The notes beneath the pieces were generated by a model. That model was not told the DNA's origin. It did not search any database and worked only from the letters and a program-made list of their open reading frames with translations. From NCBI GenBank assembly GCA_031274855.1, contig JAISPO010000119.1, forward strand, positions 1 through 7,400: a DNA stretch of 7,400 nucleotides. The letters run 5' to 3'. Source of the stretch: Zoogloeaceae bacterium (GTDB lineage: Bacteria; Pseudomonadota; Gammaproteobacteria; Burkholderiales; Rhodocyclaceae). A program made the position numbers and the translations under genes. Each line of letters begins with the position of its first letter. The stretch's first letter is position 1. Positions 1-6,800 of this stretch are shown piece after piece.

Positions 1-929
1 AGGGCGGCTTCGTCCTTGGCCGGTACGAGCAGGCCGTTGACGCCATCCTGAATTACCTCGGGGACGCCGTCCACCGCTGTACCGATCACCGCCAAACCGG
101 AGGCCATGGCTTCGATGTACGAGGTGCCCAAGGCTTCCTGCCAAGTCGCCAGCGCGAAGAAGTCGATGCCCGCCAGCACATTGGGAATATCGCGGCGCAG
201 CCCGAGCAGATGGACACGCTGAGTCAAACCCTTTTCAGCGATGTAGGCCGTTAGCCGGTCGTAGATCGGGCCATCGCCAGCGAATACCAGATGCACTTTG
301 GGCCGCTCGGCCAGCAAAGGAATGGCGGCGTCTATCAATTCCTTGTGGCCCTTCCCGAAGCGCAGAATGGCGACAGTGCCAATCAGGATATCGTCCTCGG
401 CCAAGCCCAGTTCGTCGCGCAGAGTGGAACACTCGACTGGAGGCGGTGGAGCGATGCCGGTGTAGACCGTCGCTATATTGGCTTCTGGTACGCCCACTGA
501 GACCAGATAGCGGCGCACCCAGCCGCTTACCGCCACGACCTTGTGAGGCAGCCATTTGTAAGTTGTCAAAGAAGTTATCGCCAGCGCCAGATGACGGGTA
601 CGAACGATTAGCGGCGTCCCCGCCAACCGCCCTGCCAGCCCGCCCACCAGACTGTCATGTCCGCTGTGGGTGTTGATTACATCGAAGCGGCCACGGCGCA
701 GCAAGCGGCGCAACGTCCACACCGCTTTCAAGTCGGCGCCGCCACGGATGCCGACACGATGCACCGCAAATCCCGCGGCTTCGGCGCGGTCGCCCAAGCG
801 GGCCCCTGGTGGGCAGGCCACTTCCAGCATGTGACCGCGCTCGCGCAGGGACAACATCTCCTTGAAGGTGCGATGCTCCTGCCCACCCCAGCCGGTGGAG
901 GATTCAGTATGCAGAATTTTGAGGGTCAT
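1..929 (-). CDS. GT4-family glycosyltransferase, C-terminus cut by window edge
   Basis: The reading frame is open from the ATG at 929 to the window edge, giving 309 complete residues without a stop. The N-terminus MTLKILHTESSTGWGGQEHR matches the nucleotide-sugar glycosyltransferase start, including the glycine-rich acceptor loop (GWGGQE). The C-terminal GT-B domain shows RFGKGHKELI near the middle and the classical GT4 E-x7-E donor-binding pair at E265 and E273 (QEALGTSYIEAMASG), followed by GVPEVI and GVNGLLV. Members of this family transfer a sugar from a nucleotide donor in the cytoplasm, usually for lipopolysaccharide or exopolysaccharide. Its donor and acceptor cannot be told from sequence. 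It lies 48 bp downstream of the WaaG-like gene on the same strand, so it is probably in the same operon. No clear Shine-Dalgarno precedes the ATG, but the start fits the family's N-terminus. Probably 50-80 residues are missing. Confidence 0.9.
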   Translation of the reverse strand, partial: MTLKILHTESSTGWGGQEHRTFKEMLSLRERGHMLEVACPPGARLGDRAEAAGFAVHRVGIRGGADLKAVWTLRRLLRRGRFDVINTHSGHDSLVGGLAGRLAGTPLIVRTRHLALAITSLTTYKWLPHKVVAVSGWVRRYLVSVGVPEANIATVYTGIAPPPPVECSTLRDELGLAEDDILIGTVAILRFGKGHKELIDAAIPLLAERPKVHLVFAGDGPIYDRLTAYIAEKGLTQRVHLLGLRRDIPNVLAGIDFFALATWQEALGTSYIEAMASGLAVIGTAVDGVPEVIQDGVNGLLVPAKDEAA

Positions 930-977
930 GGATTTGGATGCTACGGAAGCAGTCCACCGGAACTTGGCAGGCGGCAA

Positions 978-2129
978 TTATAAAGGCTTCACATCCCCTA
1001 CCCCGGCCGGCAATAGCGACCGGTACAGGCCGAGCAAACGGCCGGTCATGGCCTCGGTACTCAAGGCGGCGGCAGCGGCGCGGGCGCGGGCGGAGCAGGC
1101 GCGGCGCAGTTCGGGGTCGAGCAGGCGGGCCATGTTGTTGGCGAGCGCCGGTACATCCAGCGCATCGCAGAGAAAACCGGCTTGGTGGGCTTGTACGATT
1201 TCCCCCGCGCCGCATTTGGTGCTGGTCAGCACCGGCAGACCACAGGCCAAGGCTTCAAGCGCGGCATTGGGCAGGGGATCGTAAAGGGTGGGCAGGACGA
1301 AGGCATCGGCAGCGCCGTAGAAGGGGCGCACATCCGCCTGCGGACCAGCGAAATGGATGCGCTGACCCGCGTCGCCAAGCCCTTGCGCCTGCGCTTGATA
1401 GCGGGCGGCATGTTTGTCCTTGCCGACGATCAGCAGATGGGCGTTTTCCGGCAGGCGGGCAAGGGCGGCGATGGCTGTCGCCACGCCCTTGCGGGCATAG
1501 CCCGAGCCGACCAGCAGGTACAGTACAGCGTTATCGGGAATGCCGTAGCGGGCGCGGATCTCGCTCCGGTGTGTGGTGAGAGCGGGGGAAAAACGCCCGG
1601 TGTCGACGGCGCTGTAGATGACGTGGAGTTTCTCCGGCGCGATGGGAAAGTGGGCGAGGATCTCATCGCGTACCATTTCCGAGTTGCAGATTACCGCCTT
1701 CAGCCGAGGGCTGGCGAACAGGCGCCGTTCAGCGGCAAGGCGAAAATGGTGGGCCGGATTGAGGCTGATCGACAACCGCCCCAGCCAGGAGAGGCTACGC
1801 CGCCGCTCGGCCAGCCAGACCCGATGCACGCCATCGCCGGCGCGGAAAATATCGCAACAGGGAATGCGCTCGTGGGACTGCACCAACGTGGGCTGATCTC
1901 GATCCAAGGCCGTGCATACCGCCTTGCCGAAACTCAAGTCGCGCCACAGGCTGCCCAGATAGAAAGGGTTGCAGATCACGGGCGTAAAAACACTTTCGCC
2001 ACCGGCCCATTCGCGGGTGTACAGGGACAGGGTGATGCCCTGTCCGGCCAAGGCGTCAAGCGCCTGACTGACGAAGCGTTCCGCCCCGCCGTAAGGGGTG
2101 TAGCGCTGGCGAACGATGGCGAGTTTCAT
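978..2129 (-). CDS. WaaG-like GT4 glycosyltransferase (lipopolysaccharide core)
   Basis: A 383-residue GT-B enzyme. The N-terminus (MKLAIVRQRYTPYGGAERFV) has the GG acceptor loop at residues 14-15, as in WaaG/RfaG, the enzyme that adds the first glucose to heptose II of the lipopolysaccharide core. The C-terminal domain has VGSGYARKGV (207-216; R213 and K214 are the usual donor-phosphate-binding pair) and LIVGKDK (233-239). It also has LYDPLPNAALEALACGLPV (282-300), where the E-x7-E motif appears as D284-x7-E292. Length is close to E. coli WaaG (about 374). The start ATG overlaps the stop of the upstream GT9 gene in an ATGA, and GAGG lies 4 bases before it, so translation is probably coupled. 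WaaG-like family membership is well supported; glucose as donor and heptose as acceptor are inferred, and a different core sugar is possible. Confidence 0.9.
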   Translation of the reverse strand: MKLAIVRQRYTPYGGAERFVSQALDALAGQGITLSLYTREWAGGESVFTPVICNPFYLGSLWRDLSFGKAVCTALDRDQPTLVQSHERIPCCDIFRAGDGVHRVWLAERRRSLSWLGRLSISLNPAHHFRLAAERRLFASPRLKAVICNSEMVRDEILAHFPIAPEKLHVIYSAVDTGRFSPALTTHRSEIRARYGIPDNAVLYLLVGSGYARKGVATAIAALARLPENAHLLIVGKDKHAARYQAQAQGLGDAGQRIHFAGPQADVRPFYGAADAFVLPTLYDPLPNAALEALACGLPVLTSTKCGAGEIVQAHQAGFLCDALDVPALANNMARLLDPELRRACSARARAAAAALSTEAMTGRLLGLYRSLLPAGVGDVKPL

Positions 2130-3172
2130 GGAGCCTCAGAAACGGAGGTGGAAGCGGCAACCCGATGAACGGCCGCGAGAAAAGCGGCAACGATTTCCGC
2201 TTGTGGAATGTCGGCCATAGCCTCGGCGGCGTAGAGGGGCGTGAGCGGATTATCGGGTAGCAGGAACCATTCCGGGCGTATTTCGACAAACAGGGCAACG
2301 CCGGGTTTTCCCAGCGCAGCGGCGAGGTGCATGAGTCCGCCGTCTGCGCCGAGGAAGAAGGCGCAGCGCTGGATTTCCCGAGCGGCTTCGGCCAGATTGG
2401 GCAGATCAAGGCGTACCGTGCAGTGGCGATCCACGAACCCGGCGGGAATGGCGGCCAAATCCTTTTGGGCGCTCGGGCCGCTGCCGATCAAGACGAAGTG
2501 AGGTGCCGGAGCAGCCGAAGGCCAGCTTTGGATCAAGGCGGCCAGCAACCCGGGCAAATCCTGCCAGCGGCGCCGTTTCTCCTTCCAGTGCGCTCCTCCG
2601 TCCCAGCCGCCCAAGGCTACGGCGATGTGTCCGGCTTGGGGAACGATACCGGCCGTGACCGCTGGAGAAATGCGCGGGGGATGTGGCGGTTGCACGGGAG
2701 AACCAAACAGTTGCGCAACGCGATGGGTGACGAAGTCAAAGAAAGCGTCGTAAGGTTCGCCATCCGGGCGATTGGCCATGATGGCGAAGGGCTGACGCGG
2801 ATAATGGCGTTGCTTGCGCCTGATCGAAGCGGAGCCGAGGCGCTGAAGCAGGATGAAATCGTAGTCCGGCGGGCATTCTTCGATGCGCCGGTAAATGCGG
2901 CGGAAGCGCGTATCCCCCTCGAACAGCTCAGCCGGCCCCTTGGTGATACACAGGTCTACGGTGATCTCGCCGGGGAAAGCGAAACGCGGGGACAGCCCCA
3001 TGATGCTGTCGCCTATGCCATCGTTCCAGTCGTATACCCACAGAATGCGCTGAACCTCTGGAGGAATGCGGGTGACCTGACGCCATTTTTGTCCAGTGAG
3101 ATAAAGCAACAGCTCCCGCTTCAGGGCTTTCAGAACCCGTGAGGGCTTGGAATCTTTTTTCTTCGACTGCAC
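2126..3172 (-). CDS. GT9-family glycosyltransferase (heptosyltransferase-like)
   Basis: A 348-residue protein of the ADP-heptose:LPS heptosyltransferase family (GT9). The N-terminal domain opens after a basic 40-residue leader with ILWVYDWNDGIGDSIMG (43-59; G-x-G-D at 52-55). The C-terminal domain has the donor-site signature GADGGLMHLAAALGKPGVAL (275-294), with D277 in the usual place but glycine where most members have serine or threonine. The start is GTG at 3172, chosen because GAGGAG sits six bases upstream and no ATG exists before the in-frame stop upstream. This is the first gene of a three-gene minus-strand glycosyltransferase set and overlaps the WaaG-like gene by four bases. Family members add heptose (or another sugar) to the lipopolysaccharide inner core on the cytoplasmic face of the inner membrane. 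The sequence is too divergent to call WaaC, WaaF or WaaQ. Confidence 0.85.
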   Translation of the reverse strand: MQSKKKDSKPSRVLKALKRELLLYLTGQKWRQVTRIPPEVQRILWVYDWNDGIGDSIMGLSPRFAFPGEITVDLCITKGPAELFEGDTRFRRIYRRIEECPPDYDFILLQRLGSASIRRKQRHYPRQPFAIMANRPDGEPYDAFFDFVTHRVAQLFGSPVQPPHPPRISPAVTAGIVPQAGHIAVALGGWDGGAHWKEKRRRWQDLPGLLAALIQSWPSAAPAPHFVLIGSGPSAQKDLAAIPAGFVDRHCTVRLDLPNLAEAAREIQRCAFFLGADGGLMHLAAALGKPGVALFVEIRPEWFLLPDNPLTPLYAAEAMADIPQAEIVAAFLAAVHRVAASTSVSEAP

Positions 3173-3178
3173 TGAGAG

Positions 3179-3184
3179 CTCCTC
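3179..3184 (-). promoter_or_regulatory. Ribosome binding site deciding the GTG start of the GT9 gene
   Basis: On the minus strand GAGGAG is followed by six bases and then GTG at 3172. No ATG lies between this and the next in-frame stop upstream, so this site fixes the start. Confidence 0.7.
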
Positions 3185-3251
3185 AAAGCGTTCACGAAAA
3201 ATTGATTGGGGAAGGGGTATCCGTCGCTGTCGTAAAATCGAACCCGAGAAA

Positions 3252-3260
3252 TTCTATACT
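3252..3260. promoter_or_regulatory. Candidate overlapping -10 elements in the divergent spacer
   Basis: The 138-159 bp spacer between the GT9 gene and the methyltransferase gene has TATACT on the plus strand (3255-3260) and TATAGA on the minus strand (3257-3252), which overlap. Each could serve the divergent gene on its side, with leaders of roughly 45-80 bases. Neither has a convincing -35 hexamer at 16-18 bases, so the call rests only on -10 similarity and on the need for promoters here. Confidence 0.25.
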
Positions 3261-3331
3261 GCCATGCTCATTCCTTTGTGTGCAATCCCCACCTTTGATC
3301 GCCTTGCCGCTTGCTTGGCGCTAACGCTAGC

Positions 3332-4486
3332 TTGAACACTCATTCCCCCAACATCGCCGAACTCGGCCAGGTTTTTACGCCTTCCGGCATCGTTGAGCGG
3401 ATGCTGGCGCTGCGGCGGAATTGTGGGCGGGCGCTGGAGCCGTCGGCGGGGGAGGGGGCTTTCAGCAGGCGGATTCCGGGCTGTGCCGCTGTCGAGCTTG
3501 ATGGCCGGGTTGCGCCGCAGGGGGCTTGGGTGGGTGACTTTTTTGCCTATCCCGGGACGGAGCGGTTTGAGACCATCATCGGCAATCCGCCTTATGTCCG
3601 GTATCAGGACATTCTGCCGGAGACCAAGCGGCTGCTGGATAGCAGGCTGTTCGACAGGCGCTCGAATCTGTATCTTTTTTTCATCGAGAAGGCTGTCCGG
3701 CATCTTGAGCCTGGCGGCGAGTTGATTTTCATTGTGCCGCGCGAGTTCATCAAGCTGACGGCGGCCCGCAAGCTCAACGAATTTCTTTACGCCGAGGGCA
3801 GCATTACCGACTTCATCGAGACCGGCGATACGCGCATCTTTGCCGATGCCGTGCCGAATTGCGCGATCTTCCGTTTCGAGCGGGGGCGCTTCGACCGGAC
3901 GATGAGCGATGGCCGCATTTTCACGCTGATCAATGGGCAGTTGATGTTTTTATCCGGCCGCTACACGGCGCCGCTCGGCGATTTGTTCAGCGTGAAAGTC
4001 GGCGCGGTATCCGGCGCGGACAGGATTTTCAGCCACCCGCAGGGGAACGCCGAGTTTGTCTGCTCGGAAACGGTGGATACCGGCAAGACGCGGCGCATGA
4101 TTTTTAACGTCCAGCATCCTCATCTGACCCGATACAAGGACACGCTGCTGGCCCGCCGCATCCGCAAGTTCAACGAAACCAACTGGTGGCTGTGGGGGCG
4201 CAAGCACCATATTGCTCAAAGTCCGCGCATTTACGTCAACGCCAAGACGCGCCGCGCCGCGCCATTTTTTCTGCATGATTGCCTGAATTACGATGGCTCG
4301 ATACTGGCGCTGTTTCCGCGTAACCCGAAACTCAATCTCCGGCGGGCAGTCGAGCTGCTCAACACTGCGGTCGATTGGCAAGAATTGGGTTTCAAGTGCG
4401 ACGGGCGCTTCTTGTTCACTCAGCGCTCGCTTGAGCAATGCCTGCTGCCCGAAGCGTTCAACAGCCTCTCTCGTGTAGACTCGTAG
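3332..4486 (+). CDS. Solitary N6-adenine DNA methyltransferase (gamma motif order, Eco57I/TaqI-like)
   Basis: A 384-residue S-adenosylmethionine-dependent DNA adenine methyltransferase if the TTG at 3332 is used (391 if the in-frame TTG at 3311 is used). Motifs appear in gamma order: motif X GQVFTP (12-17), motif I EPSAGEG (36-42, SAM binding), ELD (55-57), GDFF (68-71), and the catalytic motif IV NPPY (85-88). GGELIFIVPREF (128-139) follows. The remaining 200 residues, rich in aromatic and basic positions (NETNWWLWGRKHH), are the likely target-recognition part. No ATG start lies upstream of motif X and neither TTG has a Shine-Dalgarno, so the start is uncertain. No restriction enzyme gene is adjacent, so it appears solitary and could serve in epigenetic marking or protection. 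gshA starts one base after its stop. The modified DNA sequence is unknown. Confidence 0.85.
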   Translation: MNTHSPNIAELGQVFTPSGIVERMLALRRNCGRALEPSAGEGAFSRRIPGCAAVELDGRVAPQGAWVGDFFAYPGTERFETIIGNPPYVRYQDILPETKRLLDSRLFDRRSNLYLFFIEKAVRHLEPGGELIFIVPREFIKLTAARKLNEFLYAEGSITDFIETGDTRIFADAVPNCAIFRFERGRFDRTMSDGRIFTLINGQLMFLSGRYTAPLGDLFSVKVGAVSGADRIFSHPQGNAEFVCSETVDTGKTRRMIFNVQHPHLTRYKDTLLARRIRKFNETNWWLWGRKHHIAQSPRIYVNAKTRRAAPFFLHDCLNYDGSILALFPRNPKLNLRRAVELLNTAVDWQELGFKCDGRFLFTQRSLEQCLLPEAFNSLSRVDS

Positions 4487-4487
4487 C

Positions 4488-5780
4488 ATGGTTCCCCATC
4501 TCACCACCGCTTTGACCGGGCCGCTGTTTGAACTGGAGCGGCGCTTTCTCGAAGCGGAAACCGCCATTGAGCGCTGGCTGCGCGGCCAGTGGCTGAGCCA
4601 CGCGCCGCCGTTTTATGCCTCGGTCGATTTGCGCAATGCCGGTTTCAAGCTGGCGCCGGTCGATACCAACCTGTTTCCGGGCGGCTTCAACAATCTGAAT
4701 CCCGCTTTTCTGCCGCTGTGCGTACAGGCGGCGCAGGGCGCGATTGAAAAAATCTGCCCCGAAGCCAGAAACCTGTTGCTGATTCCCGAAAATCACACGC
4801 GCAACCAGTTCTACCTGATGAACGTCGCCCATCTGGCGGCCATCCTGCGCCACGCTGGTCTCAATGTGCGCATCGGCTCCCTGCTGCCCGAGATCAAGGC
4901 GCCGACCACGCTTGATCTGCCCGATGGTCAAACGATTACGCTGGAACCGCTCAAACGCCTTGGCCCCAACGGCGGCCGTTTGGGCGTCGAAGGCTTCGAT
5001 CCCTGCGCCATCCTGCTCAACAACGATCTTTCTGCCGGTGTGCCGGAAATTCTCGGGAATCTGCGCGGACAGCAGTTGATTCCGCCGCTGCATGCGGGCT
5101 GGCATGTGCGCCGCAAGTCGCGCCACTTTTCCGCCTTCCGCGAAGTCGCGCTTGCCTTCGCCAAGGCCATCGACATCGACCCCTGGCTGATCGACCCCGA
5201 ATTTGCAGTCTGCGGTCAGATCAACTTCCACGAGCGCGCCGGTGAAGAATGCCTGCAAGCGCAGGTCGACACTTTGCTCTATCGCATCCGCGCCAAGTAC
5301 CGCGATTACGGCATTGCCGCCGAGCCTTTTGTCATCGTCAAAGCCGACGCCGGTACCTACGGCATGGGCGTAATGACCGTCAAAGACGCCAGCGAAGTCA
5401 AAGACCTCAACCGCAGGCAGCGCAACAAAATGGCCGTGATCAAGGAAGGTTTGGCCGTTACCGAAGTCATCATTCAGGAAGGCGTGCCGACCATTGAGAC
5501 CGTCGCCGCTGGCGTTGCCGAACCGGTGATTTACATGATCGACCGCTACGTCGTTGGCGGCTTCTACCGCGTCAATACACAACGCGGGATCGACGAAAAC
5601 CTCAACGCTCCGGGTATGCGCTTTGAACCGCTGGCCTTCGAATGCGGCTGCTCGCTGCCCGATTGCTGCCTCGGCCCCGACGCGCCGCCCAACCGCTTCT
5701 ACGCCTACGGCGTTGTCGCCCGCTTGGCGCTATTGGCGGCGGCCATCGAGCTGGAACAATCGGGCGGCAGGATTCAGTAA
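4488..5780 (+). CDS. gshA: Glutamate-cysteine ligase, A. ferrooxidans-type
   Basis: A 430-residue cytosolic ligase that joins L-glutamate and L-cysteine with ATP to make gamma-glutamylcysteine, the first and committed step of glutathione synthesis. It belongs to the proteobacterial GshA family typified by Acidithiobacillus ferrooxidans, which is distinct from the E. coli enzyme. Conserved-looking blocks are VDLRNAGFKLAPVDTNLFPG (46-65), the glycine-rich KADAGTYGMGVMTV (285-298, probable ATP-binding loop), VGGFYRVN (356-363) and APPNRFYAYGVVARLALLAA (399-418). A cysteine cluster C386, C388, C393, C394 lies near the C-terminus. The ATG follows the methyltransferase stop after one base and lacks an obvious Shine-Dalgarno, so it probably depends on translational coupling. 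No gshB follows; the next gene is convergent, seven bases away. Confidence 0.93.
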   Translation: MVPHLTTALTGPLFELERRFLEAETAIERWLRGQWLSHAPPFYASVDLRNAGFKLAPVDTNLFPGGFNNLNPAFLPLCVQAAQGAIEKICPEARNLLLIPENHTRNQFYLMNVAHLAAILRHAGLNVRIGSLLPEIKAPTTLDLPDGQTITLEPLKRLGPNGGRLGVEGFDPCAILLNNDLSAGVPEILGNLRGQQLIPPLHAGWHVRRKSRHFSAFREVALAFAKAIDIDPWLIDPEFAVCGQINFHERAGEECLQAQVDTLLYRIRAKYRDYGIAAEPFVIVKADAGTYGMGVMTVKDASEVKDLNRRQRNKMAVIKEGLAVTEVIIQEGVPTIETVAAGVAEPVIYMIDRYVVGGFYRVNTQRGIDENLNAPGMRFEPLAFECGCSLPDCCLGPDAPPNRFYAYGVVARLALLAAAIELEQSGGRIQ

Positions 5781-5787
5781 GCCCCGC

Positions 5788-6111
5788 TCAGTTTTGCCGT
5801 AATTCCTCGCGGATTACGCGCCTGATATCCGCTTCAAGGTGGCCGCTTTCAATCACACGGCGCAAGGTGTCGTTAATGAGTGTCTGATAGCCGCGCTCAC
5901 CGGCCAATGCCTTGAAGTGATCGACAACCGGCATGTCGAGCATGATATTGATACGCTGCTTGCCGATGCGCGCGCGCACTGCCGTCTGCCAGTCGGCGCG
6001 GCTGGCGGGTTGACCGCCGACCCGGAAGCGGGCGCGGTCGAAATCGGCTTGCCTGAGCTTGGGCGCGTCGTCAGTAGTAGCCGACATTCTGGTAGTAGAG
6101 GTTCGTTTCAT
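5788..6111 (-). CDS. brnA: BrnA-family antitoxin (ribbon-helix-helix)
   Basis: A 107-residue antitoxin of the BrnT/BrnA type II toxin-antitoxin system. The N-terminal half (residues 1-45) is polar and should wrap the toxin. The C-terminal part carries a ribbon-helix-helix fold, with the strand RINIMLDMPVVDHF (53-66) and the helices ALAGERGYQTLINDTLRRVI (68-87), used to dimerise and bind the operon's own promoter. The start is taken as the ATG at 6111 because AAGG lies nine bases before it. The ATG at 6087 (99 residues, MSATTDDAPK) is a good alternative. Either way it begins inside brnT (41 or 17 bases of overlap), so the two are co-transcribed, with toxin first as is usual for this family. 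It ends seven bases from the convergent gshA stop. Confidence 0.85.
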   Translation of the reverse strand: MKRTSTTRMSATTDDAPKLRQADFDRARFRVGGQPASRADWQTAVRARIGKQRINIMLDMPVVDHFKALAGERGYQTLINDTLRRVIESGHLEADIRRVIREELRQN

Positions 6112-6349
6112 CGCTGTCTGCCTTGCGCATGGAAATGATGCGGATTTCGTCATCGGTTTCGACATGGACGATGAGGACAACAAGCACCTCAAGCAGCCCA
6201 ATGCCGATCATGCGCTGTTCACCGTAGTCGGCGCGGCTGTCCTCGAACAGCATCAACGGGCCGGCAAAGACTTTTTCAGCATCGGCAAAATCCAGCCCAT
6301 GATTGTCCAGATTGATCCGCCGCTTCGTTTCGTCCCATGTGTAGCGCAT
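6071..6349 (-). CDS. brnT: BrnT-family ribonuclease toxin
   Basis: A 92-residue toxin with a RelE-like fold. Known BrnT proteins (Brucella abortus) are ribonucleases that stop translation when the antitoxin is lost. Family signatures are visible: YTWDETKRRINLDNHGLDF (3-21; the W-D-x-x-K and N-x-x-x-H-G-x-x-F pattern), the central DYGEQRMIGIG (41-51) and EIRIISMRKADSDE (68-81) with its conserved arginine and lysine. The ATG at 6349 is chosen over the GTG at 6376 because the family begins at this point and because the extra codons of the longer version lie on top of the promoter. It is followed by overlapping brnA. It lies 51 bp after phaM on the same strand but has its own promoter, so it probably is an independent module. 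Confidence 0.88.
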   Translation of the reverse strand: MRYTWDETKRRINLDNHGLDFADAEKVFAGPLMLFEDSRADYGEQRMIGIGLLEVLVVLIVHVETDDEIRIISMRKADSDETNLYYQNVGYY

Positions 6350-6355
6350 GATGTC

Positions 6356-6383
6356 ATTATACACATTCAAATACACATATCAA
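6356..6383 (-). promoter_or_regulatory. Strong sigma70-type promoter of brnTA, apparently leaderless
   Basis: On the minus strand TTGATA (6383-6378) is followed by 16 bases and TATAAT (6361-6356), a near-perfect match to the housekeeping consensus. Six bases separate the -10 from the brnT ATG at 6349. The usual -10 to start distance puts transcription start at or within a base or two of that ATG, so the message would have no ribosome binding site. Confidence 0.75.
6359..6378 (-). promoter_or_regulatory. Direct repeat, candidate BrnA operator
   Basis: ATGTGTAT occurs twice on the minus strand (6378-6371 and 6366-6359), separated by four bases, giving a 12-bp period. The copies fill the spacer of the brnTA promoter and touch both hexamers. 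Ribbon-helix-helix antitoxins such as BrnA typically bind tandem short sites to repress their own promoter, so this is a reasonable operator, but binding is inferred. Confidence 0.5.
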
Positions 6384-6400
6384 GCCGGCATTACACAAAC

Positions 6401-6784
6401 TTATTCTTTCGATTTGCGCTTAGGCGCGGGCTTTTCTTCAGGTTTAGGGTCTGCGGACGGGGTGCTCGGCGGCATGAAATTCCAGGGCCACAGCGCTGGA
6501 TTGGCGAAGGGGTTGGCGTTGGGTGGAGACTGCCCTTCACCGGCTTGCTGGCTCATGGTCTGTAGCGCCATCAGGGTCGCGCGTTGCATTTCCAGCCCCT
6601 GAATGGTCATTTGCAGCATCGACAGGTTGCCTTTCAGCCAGCCTTCAACGGCCTTGAGGTCGGCAATACGCTGGCCAAGCTCGCCGGTATCGGCGGTCGG
6701 CGTCACCATGCCCGGCAGGGGAATGCCCATGTTGCCCCACAGGGATTTGAAAAACTCCAGCGGGTTTTCGTTGGCTGTCGACAT
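6401..6784 (-). CDS. phaM: PhaM-family polyhydroxyalkanoate granule regulatory protein
   Basis: A 127-residue protein of the PhaM family, which in Ralstonia eutropha attaches PHA granules to the nucleoid and activates PHA synthase. The N-terminal LEFFKSLWGNMGIPLPGM (9-26) matches the family's FFKSLWG-type start. It is followed by a predicted coiled-coil helix at about 34-77 (ELGQRIADLKAVEGWLKGNL, then QMTIQGLEMQRATLMAL). A proline/asparagine-rich linker (85-120) leads to a basic tail (PAPKRKSKE), which would fit DNA binding, although it is shorter than the repeat-rich tail of the R. eutropha protein. The ATG at 6784 is well supported by a GGGAGGA site seven bases upstream. It implies the host makes PHA. 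It is divergent from the tRNA/tuf operon. Confidence 0.8.
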   Translation of the reverse strand: MSTANENPLEFFKSLWGNMGIPLPGMVTPTADTGELGQRIADLKAVEGWLKGNLSMLQMTIQGLEMQRATLMALQTMSQQAGEGQSPPNANPFANPALWPWNFMPPSTPSADPKPEEKPAPKRKSKE

Positions 6785-6791
6785 GAGGCAA

Positions 6792-6800
6792 TCCTCCCTC
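6792..6800 (-). promoter_or_regulatory. Ribosome binding site of phaM
   Basis: GAGGGAGGA on the minus strand ends seven bases before the ATG at 6784. It is the strongest Shine-Dalgarno in the window. Confidence 0.7.

Noticed and set aside
1182..2168. Long open frame of 328 codons on the plus strand
   Set aside because: It is antisense to the well-supported WaaG-like gene, shows no recognisable domain and has the composition expected of the complement of a GC-rich gene.
2327..3142. Open frame of 271 codons on the plus strand
   Set aside because: It is antisense to the GT9 gene, whose motifs are clear; no family signature in the product.
4458..5582. Open frame of 374 codons on the minus strand
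   Set aside because: It lies opposite gshA, which is recognisable from end to end; the product is low-complexity and resembles no family.
5798..5818. Inverted repeat CGTAAT-N9-ATTACG just past gshA
   Set aside because: Short stem, large loop, no T-tract, and it lies within the brnA coding end; not convincing as a terminator.
6112..6201. Longer version of BrnA starting at 6201
   Set aside because: The added N-terminus overlaps brnT further and does not look like the antitoxin family; the start at 6111 has a ribosome site.
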